The notes under the pieces are model-generated. The model ran no database searches and was not told where the DNA came from. It saw nothing but the letters and a program-made list of their open reading frames with translations. Positions 34,094-42,826 of a stretch of DNA of 64,000 nt are shown here, piece by piece; position 1 is the stretch's first letter; every line of letters begins with the position of its first letter. The stretch is taken from the NCBI GenBank assembly GCA_013152385.1, contig JAADGL010000042.1:1-64000 (forward strand). The letters run 5' to 3'. This stretch comes from Acidobacteriota bacterium. Its GTDB lineage: Bacteria > Acidobacteriota > Holophagae > Thermotomaculales > Thermotomaculaceae. Both the position numbers and the translations under genes were made by a program.

Positions 34094-34377
34094 TTACGCC
34101 TCCTGCAACAGTTGTCCTCCCATTATGCCAGATTTGTCAGCCCTTGCAACTGCAAAGGGTTCCGCTTCCCTCTTCTTCGCATGCCGGCATATGACTCCGG
34201 AAAAATGACAACTGGTCAGATTCTGATCACAGCCAACAGAAACTGGTGAATTGATCTGGTCTTCCATCCTGCCCGAATTTAATATATACATCTATTTTCT
34301 ATAAATTATATTTTTTTAATTTCTGGCACAAAACTGGGATCAAAATAGAGTGAGTTAAAAAGAATTAAGGAAGCAAT
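34094..34377. other. Divergent intergenic region, glutamine synthetase family gene and receiver gene
   Basis: 284 bases, AT-rich near 34290-34370. No hairpin or clear -10/-35 pair is assigned. AAGGAAG at ~34369 is the ribosome site of the receiver gene. Confidence 0.35.
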
Positions 34378-34761
34378 ATGAATATTGTCATCGTTGATAA
34401 TGAACAAACCATTCTCAGAAGTCTTGAAATTTTGCTGAAACCGAAAACAGATGAGATTCACTGTTTTTTAAACCCGAAAGAAGCTCTTGAATACATAAAA
34501 ACTCACGGATACACAATTGATATTCTTCTTGCCGATTATTTCATGCCTGACATGAACGGACTGGAACTGATCCGGAAAGGAACCCCTTTCCTGAACCCGG
34601 AAACCGTGAAAGTAATTATCTCAGGCCATGTGGAACTCATTCCGGACGCACTGAATAACCAGTGGCCTGTTGATCATCTGCTCTCCAAACCTTTTGATCT
34701 TGCCCGATTATTTTCTTTACTGCCCTCCGGGGCCCGGACAAAAATATCCGGTTCAACATAA
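34378..34761 (+). CDS. Single-domain response regulator (receiver only)
   Basis: 127 residues consisting of one receiver domain. Acidic pocket Asp7-Asn8, phosphoacceptor Asp53 in LLADYFMPDMNG, conserved Ser82 in IISG and Lys104 in LLSKPF. There is no output domain, so it would work by protein-protein contacts like CheY or Spo0F. A cognate kinase is not adjacent; the soluble kinase at 51720 is the only one in the window. It lies 91 bases upstream of a secreted YHS-like protein. Confidence 0.9.
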   Translation: MNIVIVDNEQTILRSLEILLKPKTDEIHCFLNPKEALEYIKTHGYTIDILLADYFMPDMNGLELIRKGTPFLNPETVKVIISGHVELIPDALNNQWPVDHLLSKPFDLARLFSLLPSGARTKISGST

Positions 34762-34852
34762 CAAATAAGAAACAGGGAGGTGAACATCGAAAATTATTCA
34801 AAATTGAAGTAATCCGGATATATGAACCGATAAAAATTTAAAGGAGCAACAA

Positions 34853-35359
34853 ATGAAAAAAAGACTGTTTTCCATAATGGGTGGAATCGTACTATCTGGA
34901 ATCATGGTTTTTGCCGGTGGAGCCCAAACCATCTGCCCCATCTGCAAAAGCCCTGTAAACAAAAACCTCCACGTAGATTACAAAGGAAAACGTATCTATT
35001 TCGGCTGCGGAGGATGCCCCGAAAAATTCATGAAAAACCCGGACAAATTTATGGCGGAAATGAAAGCAGACGGAATAAAACTCGCTCCGTCACCTACTGA
35101 AAATAACTCTGCCGCCCATTCCGGAAAAATGAAACACCATGGGCAGCAGGCCTCCCGGGCAGAGTTAACTCGCCGGATCCAGCCCAAGTGTCCATACAGC
35201 GGAAAAAGCATTGACCATTCCGTTTACACAGACGTTTCAGGAAAACGAGTCTATTTCTGTGGAAATGGCTGCAAAACAAATTTTCTGAAGAACCCGAAAA
35301 AAAATCTCATCAGATTTGAGAAAAAGGGAATGAAGTTCCAACAGACTCCACATAAATGA
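34853..35359 (+). CDS. Secreted protein with two YHS/TRASH-like metal-binding domains
   Basis: 168 residues with AAAGGAG before the ATG and a signal peptide to ~23 (…MVFAGGAQ). Two similar domains follow: CPICKSPVNKN...YKGKRIYFGCGGCPEKFMKNPDKFM (~27-66) and CPYSGKSIDHS...VSGKRVYFCGNGCKTNFLKNPKKNL (~122-162). In the second the CPIC pair has become CPYS, so the two copies may differ in metal binding. YHS/TRASH domains are linked to heavy-metal sensing or sequestration. A His/Gln-rich linker (KMKHHGQQ) between them could also bind metal. Function is inferred only. Confidence 0.85.
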   Translation: MKKRLFSIMGGIVLSGIMVFAGGAQTICPICKSPVNKNLHVDYKGKRIYFGCGGCPEKFMKNPDKFMAEMKADGIKLAPSPTENNSAAHSGKMKHHGQQASRAELTRRIQPKCPYSGKSIDHSVYTDVSGKRVYFCGNGCKTNFLKNPKKNLIRFEKKGMKFQQTPHK

Positions 35360-35381
35360 TTTTCCTCTCTCATCTTCTATA

Positions 35382-35409
35382 AAAAAGGCGGCATTTCAGC
35401 CGCCTTTTT
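35382..35409. terminator. Bidirectional terminator
   Basis: AAAAAGGCGGC-ATTTCA-GCCGCCTTTTT between convergent genes; T-tracts exist in both directions. Confidence 0.9.
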
Positions 35410-35427
35410 CCTTTCACATTCCGAAAA

Positions 35428-35712
35428 TTAACGGTAAATACTTTCCACCCATACCACACGGCCATTGGGATACACAACTTTTACCCGGCTTCCCCTCCTG
35501 CTTTTCACAACACAGCGCCGTCCGTTTATAATGATTACATGACCCGGGCGAACAGCCCGGGGGACAACAAGTACACGCCTGCCGGACACGACCCGGTAAT
35601 GAACAGTCACCGCAGGTACCGGAACCACCGCACGGGCCCGTACCACACAGCTGGTATTTACCGGAACGAGAATCAAACCGGTCATAATCAAAACACTTAA
35701 TAAAGATTTCAT
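35428..35712 (-). CDS. Small secreted basic protein
   Basis: 94 residues, AGGAGG seven bases before the ATG. The N-terminal ~20 residues are a signal peptide; Cys22 in PVNTSC might be a lipoprotein cysteine but the lipobox is poor. The mature part is short, Val- and Arg-rich (VRARAVVPVP, RRVLVVPRAVRPGHVIIINGRR) and ends with an SH3-like beta segment (KVVYPNGRVVWVESIYR). I recognise no family. It faces the YHS-like gene across a shared terminator. A degenerate palindrome GTGA-CCTGCG-TCAT lies ~85 bases upstream. Confidence 0.75.
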   Translation of the reverse strand: MKSLLSVLIMTGLILVPVNTSCVVRARAVVPVPAVTVHYRVVSGRRVLVVPRAVRPGHVIIINGRRCVVKSRRGSRVKVVYPNGRVVWVESIYR

Positions 35713-35912
35713 GCTGCACCTCCTGTTATCGCTTCATGACAGTGCCATGGCTCTATTATCAGGTGCAACCTCCGTACCGGATTTCCTGTCCCCGACGTGA
35801 CCTGCGTCATATTTTTTATATTGTTACATTCCACTTACATTATTTTCTGAAAAACAAATTTACGAAGTTCGGATTGGACTCATGACAGCCAAATTCCAAA
35901 AGGGTTTCCCTT

Positions 35913-36200
35913 TTATTTTTTCAATATTACATTAAGGTGATTAAGATGAAGAGGATAGTTGTTCAAGGCCCGGATAATCGTGTCCGCTTCATCGCGGAAG
36001 GCAACGAGATATTCCCTGCCTTTTACCGCAACTGTCAGCTTTCCGCCTGAAAGAGCAACCGGAATCCCCCACTCACAAACCGGTTCCGGAATCGTCCGCC
36101 TCCATACCAGTTTAACAAACTCCAGAGGCGGACATCCCCATTTCAACAGCAGTTCCGGTGAAATTGTCTTGAAATATTTATTTGTCAGGTTCAATGCCAA
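35913..36200 (-). CDS. Small DciA/DUF721-like protein
   Basis: 95 residues if TTG at 36200 is used; the true start is uncertain (another TTG at 36194, no clean ribosome site). The pattern VWRRTIPEPVCEWGIPVALSGGKLTVAVKGREYLVAF...IIRALN resembles the C-terminal fold of DUF721/DciA proteins, which help load the replicative helicase. The N-terminal part is short, so it may be only the core domain. It overlaps the end of the FHA-GGDEF gene by 23 bases, so the pair is probably co-translated. Confidence 0.5.
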   Translation of the reverse strand: MALNLTNKYFKTISPELLLKWGCPPLEFVKLVWRRTIPEPVCEWGIPVALSGGKLTVAVKGREYLVAFRDEADTIIRALNNYPLHLNHLNVILKK

Positions 36201-37092
36201 CTACCCTGTTTTTGCCCTCTTGTTTCGCTTTGTACATCATCGAATCCACCGCCGCCAGCATTTCCTGAAACGAATTGAAATTTCCATTTTTCAGGGTTAC
36301 GACACCAAAACTCGCCGTAACTGAAAGTGATGTCGCCCCATATTCAAACTTGTGACGGAAAAGTGCTTCCCGCAGAATCTCGGTTTTTTTCATTGCAGCC
36401 GGATAGTCCGTATTTTTCATTAAAATTACCATTTCCTCTCCGCCGTAACGGGAAAAAAAGTCAATTTCACGAATCTTTCTTTTTACGATAAATACAACAT
36501 CCTTCAGAACGATATCACCGCAGGTGTGGCCATAGCGGTCATTCACAAGTTTGAAATCATCCAGGTCAAAGAAGACCAGGCTCAGGGGCAATCCGGTTCG
36601 ATGATGAAAAAGAAATTCTTTTCGGCAATTCTCCTGAAAATAGGTCCGGTTGTAAATCCCCGTCAGAGGGTCCCGGGTCGCCTTGTCAAACAGCATCCGG
36701 TTGATATCCAGATCAATCTGATCCGTAAAGGCAAATTTGAACACGCAAATGTCCCCGAGAAACACCCGGTCACCGTTTTTCAACACCCGAGTCTCAATTC
36801 TTTCCCCATTGACAAAAGTCCCGTTTGTACTGTCCAGGTCCCGGACAAAAACATTCTTTCCCTGCCGGAAAACAGCACAATGTTTTCTGGAAAGTGCGGT
36901 GATGTCAAGGGAAACATCACATTCTTCGCTGCGCCCGATAATCACCTCCATTCCGGAAGTGATCGTAATGGTTTTTCCCAGCATCTCATTCACCAGCAGG
37001 GTGATGGTCGGTGTGATACTGGGTTTCATCAATGCCTGCTTTTTAAGTTCCGCCACGTTGATAATATCCGTTGTATCAAATCGCTTTTTCAT
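36178..37092 (-). CDS. FHA-GGDEF diguanylate cyclase
   Basis: 304 residues. Residues ~30-125 are an FHA domain (VIIGRSEECDVSLDITALSRKHCAVF, DLDSTNGTFVNG). Residues ~140-300 are a GGDEF domain (ATRDPLTGIYNRTYFQE, SLVFFDLDDFKLVNDRYGH, active-site RYGGEEMVI, AVDSMMYKAK). The signature is GGEEM rather than GGDEF/GGEEF; the last position tolerates change, so activity is likely but not certain. It should make c-di-GMP under phospho-dependent control. A candidate -10 TATAAT lies at 37113-37118 with a weak -35; no ribosome site is obvious. Confidence 0.9.
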   Translation of the reverse strand: MKKRFDTTDIINVAELKKQALMKPSITPTITLLVNEMLGKTITITSGMEVIIGRSEECDVSLDITALSRKHCAVFRQGKNVFVRDLDSTNGTFVNGERIETRVLKNGDRVFLGDICVFKFAFTDQIDLDINRMLFDKATRDPLTGIYNRTYFQENCRKEFLFHHRTGLPLSLVFFDLDDFKLVNDRYGHTCGDIVLKDVVFIVKRKIREIDFFSRYGGEEMVILMKNTDYPAAMKKTEILREALFRHKFEYGATSLSVTASFGVVTLKNGNFNSFQEMLAAVDSMMYKAKQEGKNRVVGIEPDK

Positions 37093-37134
37093 AGCAAATA
37101 TTTTACCAGAAAATTATAAAACATGGGAAATTCC

Positions 37135-38073
37135 CTAAAAATAACACCGATAAAAACCGGAATCCGTCTTTTTTACCGGTGGAGCAGCATCTTGGCAACA
37201 CTCTGCAGCATAAGGACACCTTGCCCAATAACTGCAGGAATTCTTCGATGTTGAAATTGTTTCCACCGAGGTTTCCGGTACTCTCAATAACATTTCCCTC
37301 GTATAAGGCGGTGTTGCGCTCAAAAGCTCCTTTGTATAAGGATGACGGGGAAATGACAGAATTTCTTTCGTTTTCCCAATCTCCACAATCTCCCCTTGAT
37401 ACATAATTGCCACTCTGTCTGCTATTCCCCTGAACAGTCCCAAATCATGGGCAACCAGCAAAACCGCAAGCCCGTATTGATCCCTGCTTGCTTTTATAAG
37501 GGCCAGAATGCCTCCCTGAAGCTCGGCATCCAGGGCACTGACCGGCTCATCCGCCACCAGAAGCCCGGGCTGTAATGCCAGGGCCCGGGCAATACACACC
37601 CGTTGCTGCTCCCCCCCGGATAACTGATCCGGCCTCTTGTTCATGCACTCGGAACCCAGGCCCACTTGAGCCAATAATTTCTCCACTTTTCGACGGCTCC
37701 CTCCCGGGAAACGGAGGTTCTGAATCCGAAACGGCTCCGCCACAATTTCCTCCACACGCATCACCGGGTTCAGCGAAGCCAGCGGATCCTGAAAAATTGC
37801 CTGAATCCCGCCATTCATCCGGCATTGTTTAGCATATTTCCCGGATGTGAAAGATGTTCCGTGATAGTAAATTTCCCCCTCATCCGGTTCTTCCAACCCC
37901 AGAAGAAGACGGGAAAGCGTGGTTTTTCCTGAACCGGACTCACCGGCGAGGCCCAGAATTTCTCCTTCACCGATTTCAAAGGAGACATCCTGCAGTGCAA
38001 GAACATCCAAAGCTCGGCCTCCGTCACCGGAAAAACGTTTGCTGCAATGTGAAACAGTCAGTATCGATGGCAT
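37135..38073 (-). CDS. Opp/Dpp-type ABC transporter ATPase (OppF-like)
   Basis: 312 residues. Walker A GLAGESGSGKTTLSRL, Q-loop IFQDPLASLNPV, signature [16 protein letters not shown], Walker B LLVADEPVSALD, H-loop VAHDL. The C-terminal oligopeptide-transporter extension has the cysteine cluster CSYWARCPYAAECC plus CYF, likely an iron-sulfur site as in other family members. It overlaps the sister ATPase by 16 bases. No permease or substrate-binding gene is adjacent, which is unusual because Opp operons usually carry all five. Confidence 0.92.
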   Translation of the reverse strand: MPSILTVSHCSKRFSGDGGRALDVLALQDVSFEIGEGEILGLAGESGSGKTTLSRLLLGLEEPDEGEIYYHGTSFTSGKYAKQCRMNGGIQAIFQDPLASLNPVMRVEEIVAEPFRIQNLRFPGGSRRKVEKLLAQVGLGSECMNKRPDQLSGGEQQRVCIARALALQPGLLVADEPVSALDAELQGGILALIKASRDQYGLAVLLVAHDLGLFRGIADRVAIMYQGEIVEIGKTKEILSFPRHPYTKELLSATPPYTREMLLRVPETSVETISTSKNSCSYWARCPYAAECCQDAAPPVKKTDSGFYRCYF

Positions 38074-38978
38074 CGAACCTTCCTCCCATCCACCTCCCGA
38101 ACATCAGGAATCTTTGTAAAACACTGTTCCATTGGTTCGCCGCAACGTTCGGCGAATGGGCAACCGCGGCAATCGGCCCGTCCGTTTAATTTCCGGAACA
38201 AGCTCCTTCCCTCCTGATGCCGGGCTTTAAGAAGCACCTGCGAATATCCGTGCAACGGGGTTTCAAGAATTTTCTCTGTCGGGCCGGATTCTACAATCAT
38301 TCCCCCGTTCATCACCGCCGTTTTATCCGTTATCCCGCCAAGAAGAAATATATTGTGCGTAATCATGATCATGCCGGAATTCTCCGCAACTTTCAGCAGC
38401 AGACTCATCATTTTCTTTTCTGTTGTGGAATCCAGGCCGCTTGAAAATTCATCCGCGATTACCAATTTCGGTTTCAGCATAAATACCATGGCAAGATACA
38501 CCCGTTGCGCCATCCCTCCACTCAAAGTATGGGGATAAGACGACAGAACCCGGGATACATCCCGCAAACCGACTTTTTTCAGCCATGAAATTGAAATCCG
38601 AACCGCATCTCCGCGGGAATCGGCAGCTCCGTTTGACAGCAGAGCTTCCGTCATCTGTTGTTCAACCGTGTATACCGGGTCCAGGCCGGAAGATGTATTC
38701 TGCACCAGATATCCGATCCCGGAACCCCGAATCGATACTTTTTCAGTTTCTTTCATTCCCAGCCAATCCTCTCCCCTGTACAGAATCCGCCCCTCTGCCA
38801 CTGCCACCCCTCTCGGCAACAAAGCTGAAATCGAACGGGCCAAGATACTTTTTCCCGCACCGGATGCACCCACAATGCCCCACACCTCTCCCTCTTCGAC
38901 ACGCAGAGAAACATCGCACAACAGCATCCGCTTCCGTGTTCCCACAGACAAATTTTCCACATCCAGGAGAGCGGGCAT
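38058..38978 (-). CDS. Opp/Dpp-type ABC transporter ATPase (OppD-like), divergent
   Basis: 306 residues. Walker A GIVGASGAGKSILARS, Q-loop YLVQNTSSGLDPVYTV (usually QDPMTSLNP), signature TLSGGMAQRVYLAM, Walker B LVIADEFSSGLD with Phe for the common Pro after the catalytic Glu, H-loop MITHN. The C-terminal extension ends in CRGCPFAERCGEPMEQC...VRCHRY, again the Opp-type cysteine cluster. Sequence looks more divergent than its partner. It overlaps ruvB by one base (TGATG), so expression is linked to ruvB, a housekeeping gene, by position. Confidence 0.9.
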   Translation of the reverse strand: MPALLDVENLSVGTRKRMLLCDVSLRVEEGEVWGIVGASGAGKSILARSISALLPRGVAVAEGRILYRGEDWLGMKETEKVSIRGSGIGYLVQNTSSGLDPVYTVEQQMTEALLSNGAADSRGDAVRISISWLKKVGLRDVSRVLSSYPHTLSGGMAQRVYLAMVFMLKPKLVIADEFSSGLDSTTEKKMMSLLLKVAENSGMIMITHNIFLLGGITDKTAVMNGGMIVESGPTEKILETPLHGYSQVLLKARHQEGRSLFRKLNGRADCRGCPFAERCGEPMEQCFTKIPDVREVDGRKVRCHRY

Positions 38979-39991
38979 CAGAAAAGTTTCCTGTCAGGTG
39001 CGGAAAAACCGAATAAAGTATAGGCTTTTCCCGTTACGCATCGCCCCCGCGGCGTCCGTTCCAGAAACCCCGTCTGTAAAAGAAAAGGCTCATACACATC
39101 TTCAATTGTATCGCGATCCTCTGAAATTGCGGCGGAAAGCGTACCCAGCCCCACCGGCCCGCCGCCGTAATTCTCAATAATTGTTCTTAAAATACGCCGG
39201 TCCACTTCATCAAATCCATGCTCATCCACATCCAATCTTTCCAAGCCCATTGCCGCAATTTTCCGGTCAATGATGCCGTCTCCTTTCACATCTGCAAAAT
39301 CCCGGAGACGGCGCAGCAGCCGGTTGGCAATTCTGGGAGTTCCCCGGGAACGGCGGGCAACCTCATACGCTCCGTCATGATCAATTGGCACCCCGAGAAT
39401 TCCTGCTGAACGCTTTACAATCACAGTCAGCTCGTCTACGGTATAAAAATTCAAGCGGTGGACAACTCCGAAACGGTCCCGGAGCGGTGCAGTCAGCATT
39501 CCTGCCCGTGTGGTTGCCCCCACCAGGGTAAAGGGATTCAGTTTAAAACGAAATGAACGGGCGCCGGGGCCTGCCCCGGTCACCAGATCCAACTGAAAAT
39601 CTTCCATTGCCGGATACAGAATTTCTTCCACGGAAGCCGGAAGGCGGTGAATTTCATCCACAAACAATACGTCCCCCGGTGCCAGTTTTGTTAAAATTGC
39701 CGCCAAATCTCCGGCTTTTTCAATTACCGGCCCCGATGTTGTTTTAATATGTACATTCAATTCATTGGCAATAATCATTGCCAGGGTTGTCTTTCCCAGC
39801 CCCGGCGGTCCGTAAAAAAGACAATGATCCAGCGCTTCCCCCCGCCGCCTTGCCGCCTCAATATAAACCGCAAGGTTTTCCTTCACCCGCTCCTGCCCTA
39901 CATAATCCGCCAGAACCACAGGCCGAAGCGACTGTTCAAATACCGACTCATCATTATTTAACTGTTCCGCATCATGCATCATATCTTCCAT
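38978..39991 (-). CDS. ruvB: Holliday junction branch migration ATPase RuvB
   Basis: 337 residues, standard length. N-terminal [20 protein letters not shown], Walker [10 protein letters not shown] (61-69), Walker [10 protein letters not shown], sensor and arginine-finger regions in [17 protein letters not shown], and the winged-helix C-terminus ([37 protein letters not shown]). Hexameric RuvB drives branch migration with RuvA. ruvA and ruvC are not next to it. It lies divergent from lysS and is followed by the two ABC ATPases. Confidence 0.97.
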   Translation of the reverse strand: MEDMMHDAEQLNNDESVFEQSLRPVVLADYVGQERVKENLAVYIEAARRRGEALDHCLFYGPPGLGKTTLAMIIANELNVHIKTTSGPVIEKAGDLAAILTKLAPGDVLFVDEIHRLPASVEEILYPAMEDFQLDLVTGAGPGARSFRFKLNPFTLVGATTRAGMLTAPLRDRFGVVHRLNFYTVDELTVIVKRSAGILGVPIDHDGAYEVARRSRGTPRIANRLLRRLRDFADVKGDGIIDRKIAAMGLERLDVDEHGFDEVDRRILRTIIENYGGGPVGLGTLSAAISEDRDTIEDVYEPFLLQTGFLERTPRGRCVTGKAYTLFGFSAPDRKLF

Positions 39992-40052
39992 GCCTTCAGT
40001 TTACAGCAAAAGTTCAAAGGCTTCAATGACAGAGAATGGCACTATGCCGCCA

Positions 40053-40081
40053 TTGACTTTAGGCCCTGCCTCACATATAAT
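40053..40081 (+). promoter_or_regulatory. Strong promoter of the lysS-lolC-...-lpxA operon
   Basis: TTGACT and consensus TATAAT with exactly 17 bases between them, ~36 bases before the lysS ATG. It is the only strong promoter seen before a run of nine genes. Confidence 0.75.
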
Positions 40082-40116
40082 ACGGCTTGTTTATTTTGAG
40101 GATAAGGGGAACAAAA

Positions 40117-41619
40117 ATGGATCAGCAGCAAAGAAACGAAAATGAGTACATTCAGCAGCGGAGACAGCATCTCCTGGACATAAAAGAAGCGGGCATCAAT
40201 CCGTTTCCGATAAAATTCGACTATGATATTACAGCGGAAGAAATTAAGGAAATATTTGAAAAATATAGCAAAGAAGAACTGGAAGGCCTGGAAAAACATG
40301 TAAAAACCTGCGGCCGCATCATGTCCAGACGGATGCAGGGCCGTGCATGCTTTATGCATATTGCCTATGGAAATGCGAAAATTCAACTTTATATCCGGCA
40401 GGACAAAGTGGGAAAACCAGGCTATAAACTTCTGAAAAAAATAGAAGTCGGCGACTTTATCGGCGTTTCCGGCACGCTGTTCCGCACCCGGACGGAAGAA
40501 TTGACGGTTTTAGTGGAAGAATACACCTTCCTGTCAAAAGCCCTCCGGCCGATGCCGGAAAAATGGCATGGCTTAAAAGACAAGGAACTCCGCTACCGGA
40601 TGCGATATCTGGATCTGATGAGCAATGAAGATGTCCGGCAGACTTTCTCCACCCGCAGCGCACTGATTTCAGAAACACGGAAATTTTTTGAAATGAAAGG
40701 CTACATGGAAGTGGAAACCCCCATGATGCAGCTGATTCCCGGCGGCGCGGCGGCAAAGCCCTTTATCACCCATCACAACGCACTGGATCTGGACCTTTAC
40801 CTCCGCATTGCGCCGGAACTGTTTTTAAAACGCCTGATTATCGGCGGATTTCCCCGTGTGTTTGAAATCAACCGGAATTTCCGTAACGAAGGGGTAGACT
40901 CCCAGCACAATCCCGAATTCACCATGGTGGAATTTTACGAAGCCTACGCGGATCTCCGGGACATGATGACCATCACCGAAGAGCTGTTTACCCAGCTTTG
41001 CGACAATGTCCTCAAAACCAGAAAAGTTAAATACGGCAATCATACACTCAGCTTTGAAACCCCGTTCCGCCGTCTGACCATGCGGGAAGCGATTCGCGAA
41101 TACGGAAACATCCCCATGGAAAAATTAAATGATATTGAAACCTTACTTCCCGAAGCCAGAAAACTGAACATTGAAGATGCCGAAAAAATGAATTACGGAA
41201 AACTCCTTTCGGAAATCTTTGAAGCCGTAGCGGAAGAAAAGCTGATTCAGCCGACTTTCATCACGGAATACCCCATTGAAGTCTCTCCCCTTACCAAAAA
41301 TATCCCCGGAGACAACCGTTTTGTCGACCGTTTTGAACTGTTCATTGCCGGAATGGAGCTGGCAAACGCCTACAGCGAACTCAACGACCCGGAAGAGCAG
41401 CTGCGCCGGTTTAAAATGCAGCTTTCCGAACGGGAAAAGGGGGACGATGAGGCCCAGATGATGGACCGTGATTTTCTCACCGCAATGGAACATGGCATGC
41501 CGCCCACCGGCGGAGAGGGAATCGGGATTGACCGGCTGGTAATGGTACTGACAAATTCCCAGTCCATCCGCGACGTCATCCTGTTTCCATACATGCGCCC
41601 GAGAAAAAATGAAGATTGA
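40117..41619 (+). CDS. lysS: Lysyl-tRNA synthetase, class II
   Basis: 500 residues from ATG at 40117 (AAGGGGA seven bases upstream). It charges tRNA-Lys. The N-terminal OB-fold anticodon-binding domain covers ~55-145 (GRIMSRRMQGRACFMHI). Class II motifs: motif 1 in RSALISETRKFFEMKGYMEVETPMM, motif 2 in FEINRNFRNEGVDSQHNPEFTMVEFYEAY, motif 3 in GGEGIGIDRLVMVLTNSQSIRDVILFP. Its 3' end overlaps lolC by 11 bases; the coupling of lysS to lipoprotein-export and outer-membrane genes is seen in several Gram-negative groups. Confidence 0.97.
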   Translation: MDQQQRNENEYIQQRRQHLLDIKEAGINPFPIKFDYDITAEEIKEIFEKYSKEELEGLEKHVKTCGRIMSRRMQGRACFMHIAYGNAKIQLYIRQDKVGKPGYKLLKKIEVGDFIGVSGTLFRTRTEELTVLVEEYTFLSKALRPMPEKWHGLKDKELRYRMRYLDLMSNEDVRQTFSTRSALISETRKFFEMKGYMEVETPMMQLIPGGAAAKPFITHHNALDLDLYLRIAPELFLKRLIIGGFPRVFEINRNFRNEGVDSQHNPEFTMVEFYEAYADLRDMMTITEELFTQLCDNVLKTRKVKYGNHTLSFETPFRRLTMREAIREYGNIPMEKLNDIETLLPEARKLNIEDAEKMNYGKLLSEIFEAVAEEKLIQPTFITEYPIEVSPLTKNIPGDNRFVDRFELFIAGMELANAYSELNDPEEQLRRFKMQLSEREKGDDEAQMMDRDFLTAMEHGMPPTGGEGIGIDRLVMVLTNSQSIRDVILFPYMRPRKNED

Positions 41620-42826
41620 AAACTTCATCGCGTTCCGTTACCTGAAGGCGAGGCGAAATCAGGCTTTTATCGGTACCATTACGCTGATCTCCGTCCTGGG
41701 CATCATTATCGGGGTAATGTCCCTGATCATCGCTCTTTCCCTGATGACCGGTTTCCATAACAAAATGGAAGAAAACCTGCTTTCCGCCAATTCGCACCTG
41801 ACAATTCACGGCCTGTCCGGCCCGATGTCGGATAAAGATGCGGCATCACTGACCCAAACACTGAAAACAATTCCGGGTTTCACCGCCGCATCACCGGAGA
41901 TTCTGACTCAGGGGCTTCTCCGGGGAGGGATGTCTCAGGAACCTTCCCCCGTTGTGGTGAAGGGAATGGAACTTGCCGGAGAAAAAAAAGTTTCCGGCAT
42001 CCTCAAAAATCTGAAACGAAACAGGCTGAACCCGGGCGAAGTCCTGATCGGGAGAGACCTTGCCCGTCAAAACGGCATCACAATCGGCGACAAAATTACC
42101 GTCATGTTTTTTAAACCCACCCAGACACCGCTGGGAATTATGCCCAAAATGCGCACTTTCACCGTAGCCGGAATTTTTTACAGCGGTATTTATGAATATG
42201 ATAAAACCTGGGTTATGCTCCCGCTGAAAACCCTCGCGGCAATCCTCAACATGAAGGGGAAAGTGGATTTCCTCGCGGTTCGGACGCGTTCCATGGATGC
42301 CATTGACGGGTTCAAACGTATTCTCAATACCAAACTGCCTCCGCAGTTCTTTGTCATTGACCTCAGAGAAACCAATAAACGCCTGTTCTCCGCAATCAAA
42401 GTTGAAAAAATGGTCGTTTCCCTCATCATCGGGTTAATCATGCTGGTTGCGGCACTGAATATCACTTCATCCCTTGTCCTTATGGTAATGGAAAAACACC
42501 GGGATATCGGCATTATGATGGCAATGGGAATGAACAGAAAACGGATCATGAAAGTTTTTCAGATACAGGGGTTGACTGTGGGCCTGACCGGCGCAACAAT
42601 CGGGACTGTCCTCGGAGTCGGCATTTCTATTGTATTGAATACATTCAGGGTTCTGAAGCTGCCGCCGGATGTCTATGATTTTCTTTCCTACATCCCTTTT
42701 GAAGTCCGGCCGCTGGATGTCACCCTTGTTTTTCTCATTACAGTGGCGGTTTCCTACATTGCCACCCTGTATCCGTCCAGGCGTGCGGCTGCGCTGGATC
42801 CGGTCGAGGCTATTCGCTATGAATAA
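41609..42826 (+). CDS. lolC: Lipoprotein-releasing ABC transporter permease (LolC/LolE)
   Basis: 405 residues with four membrane helices (one at ~22-47, three in the C-terminal third: ~270-295, ~318-345, ~368-390). The FtsX/LolC pattern is clear: FIAFRYLKARRNQAFIGTITLISVLGIIIGVMSLI, periplasmic domain ~50-265, then NITSSLVLMVMEKHRDIGIMMAMGMNRKRIMKVFQIQG and [20 protein letters not shown] at the end. With LolD it extracts lipoproteins from the inner membrane for transfer to the outer membrane. Only one permease gene is present, suggesting a homodimeric (LolF-like) complex rather than LolC+LolE. Confidence 0.93.
   Translation: MKIENFIAFRYLKARRNQAFIGTITLISVLGIIIGVMSLIIALSLMTGFHNKMEENLLSANSHLTIHGLSGPMSDKDAASLTQTLKTIPGFTAASPEILTQGLLRGGMSQEPSPVVVKGMELAGEKKVSGILKNLKRNRLNPGEVLIGRDLARQNGITIGDKITVMFFKPTQTPLGIMPKMRTFTVAGIFYSGIYEYDKTWVMLPLKTLAAILNMKGKVDFLAVRTRSMDAIDGFKRILNTKLPPQFFVIDLRETNKRLFSAIKVEKMVVSLIIGLIMLVAALNITSSLVLMVMEKHRDIGIMMAMGMNRKRIMKVFQIQGLTVGLTGATIGTVLGVGISIVLNTFRVLKLPPDVYDFLSYIPFEVRPLDVTLVFLITVAVSYIATLYPSRRAAALDPVEAIRYE

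Noticed and set aside
34330-34377. Sigma-54 promoter upstream of the receiver gene (TGGCAC at ~34324)
   Set aside because: The -12 part should read TTGC or similar but is TGGGA; no activator binding sites were seen.
35414-35719. Cysteine-rich reading frame resembling a metallothionein
   Set aside because: It is the shifted frame of the small secreted protein at 35428-35712, which has the signal peptide and the ribosome site; high cysteine content comes from the codon shift.
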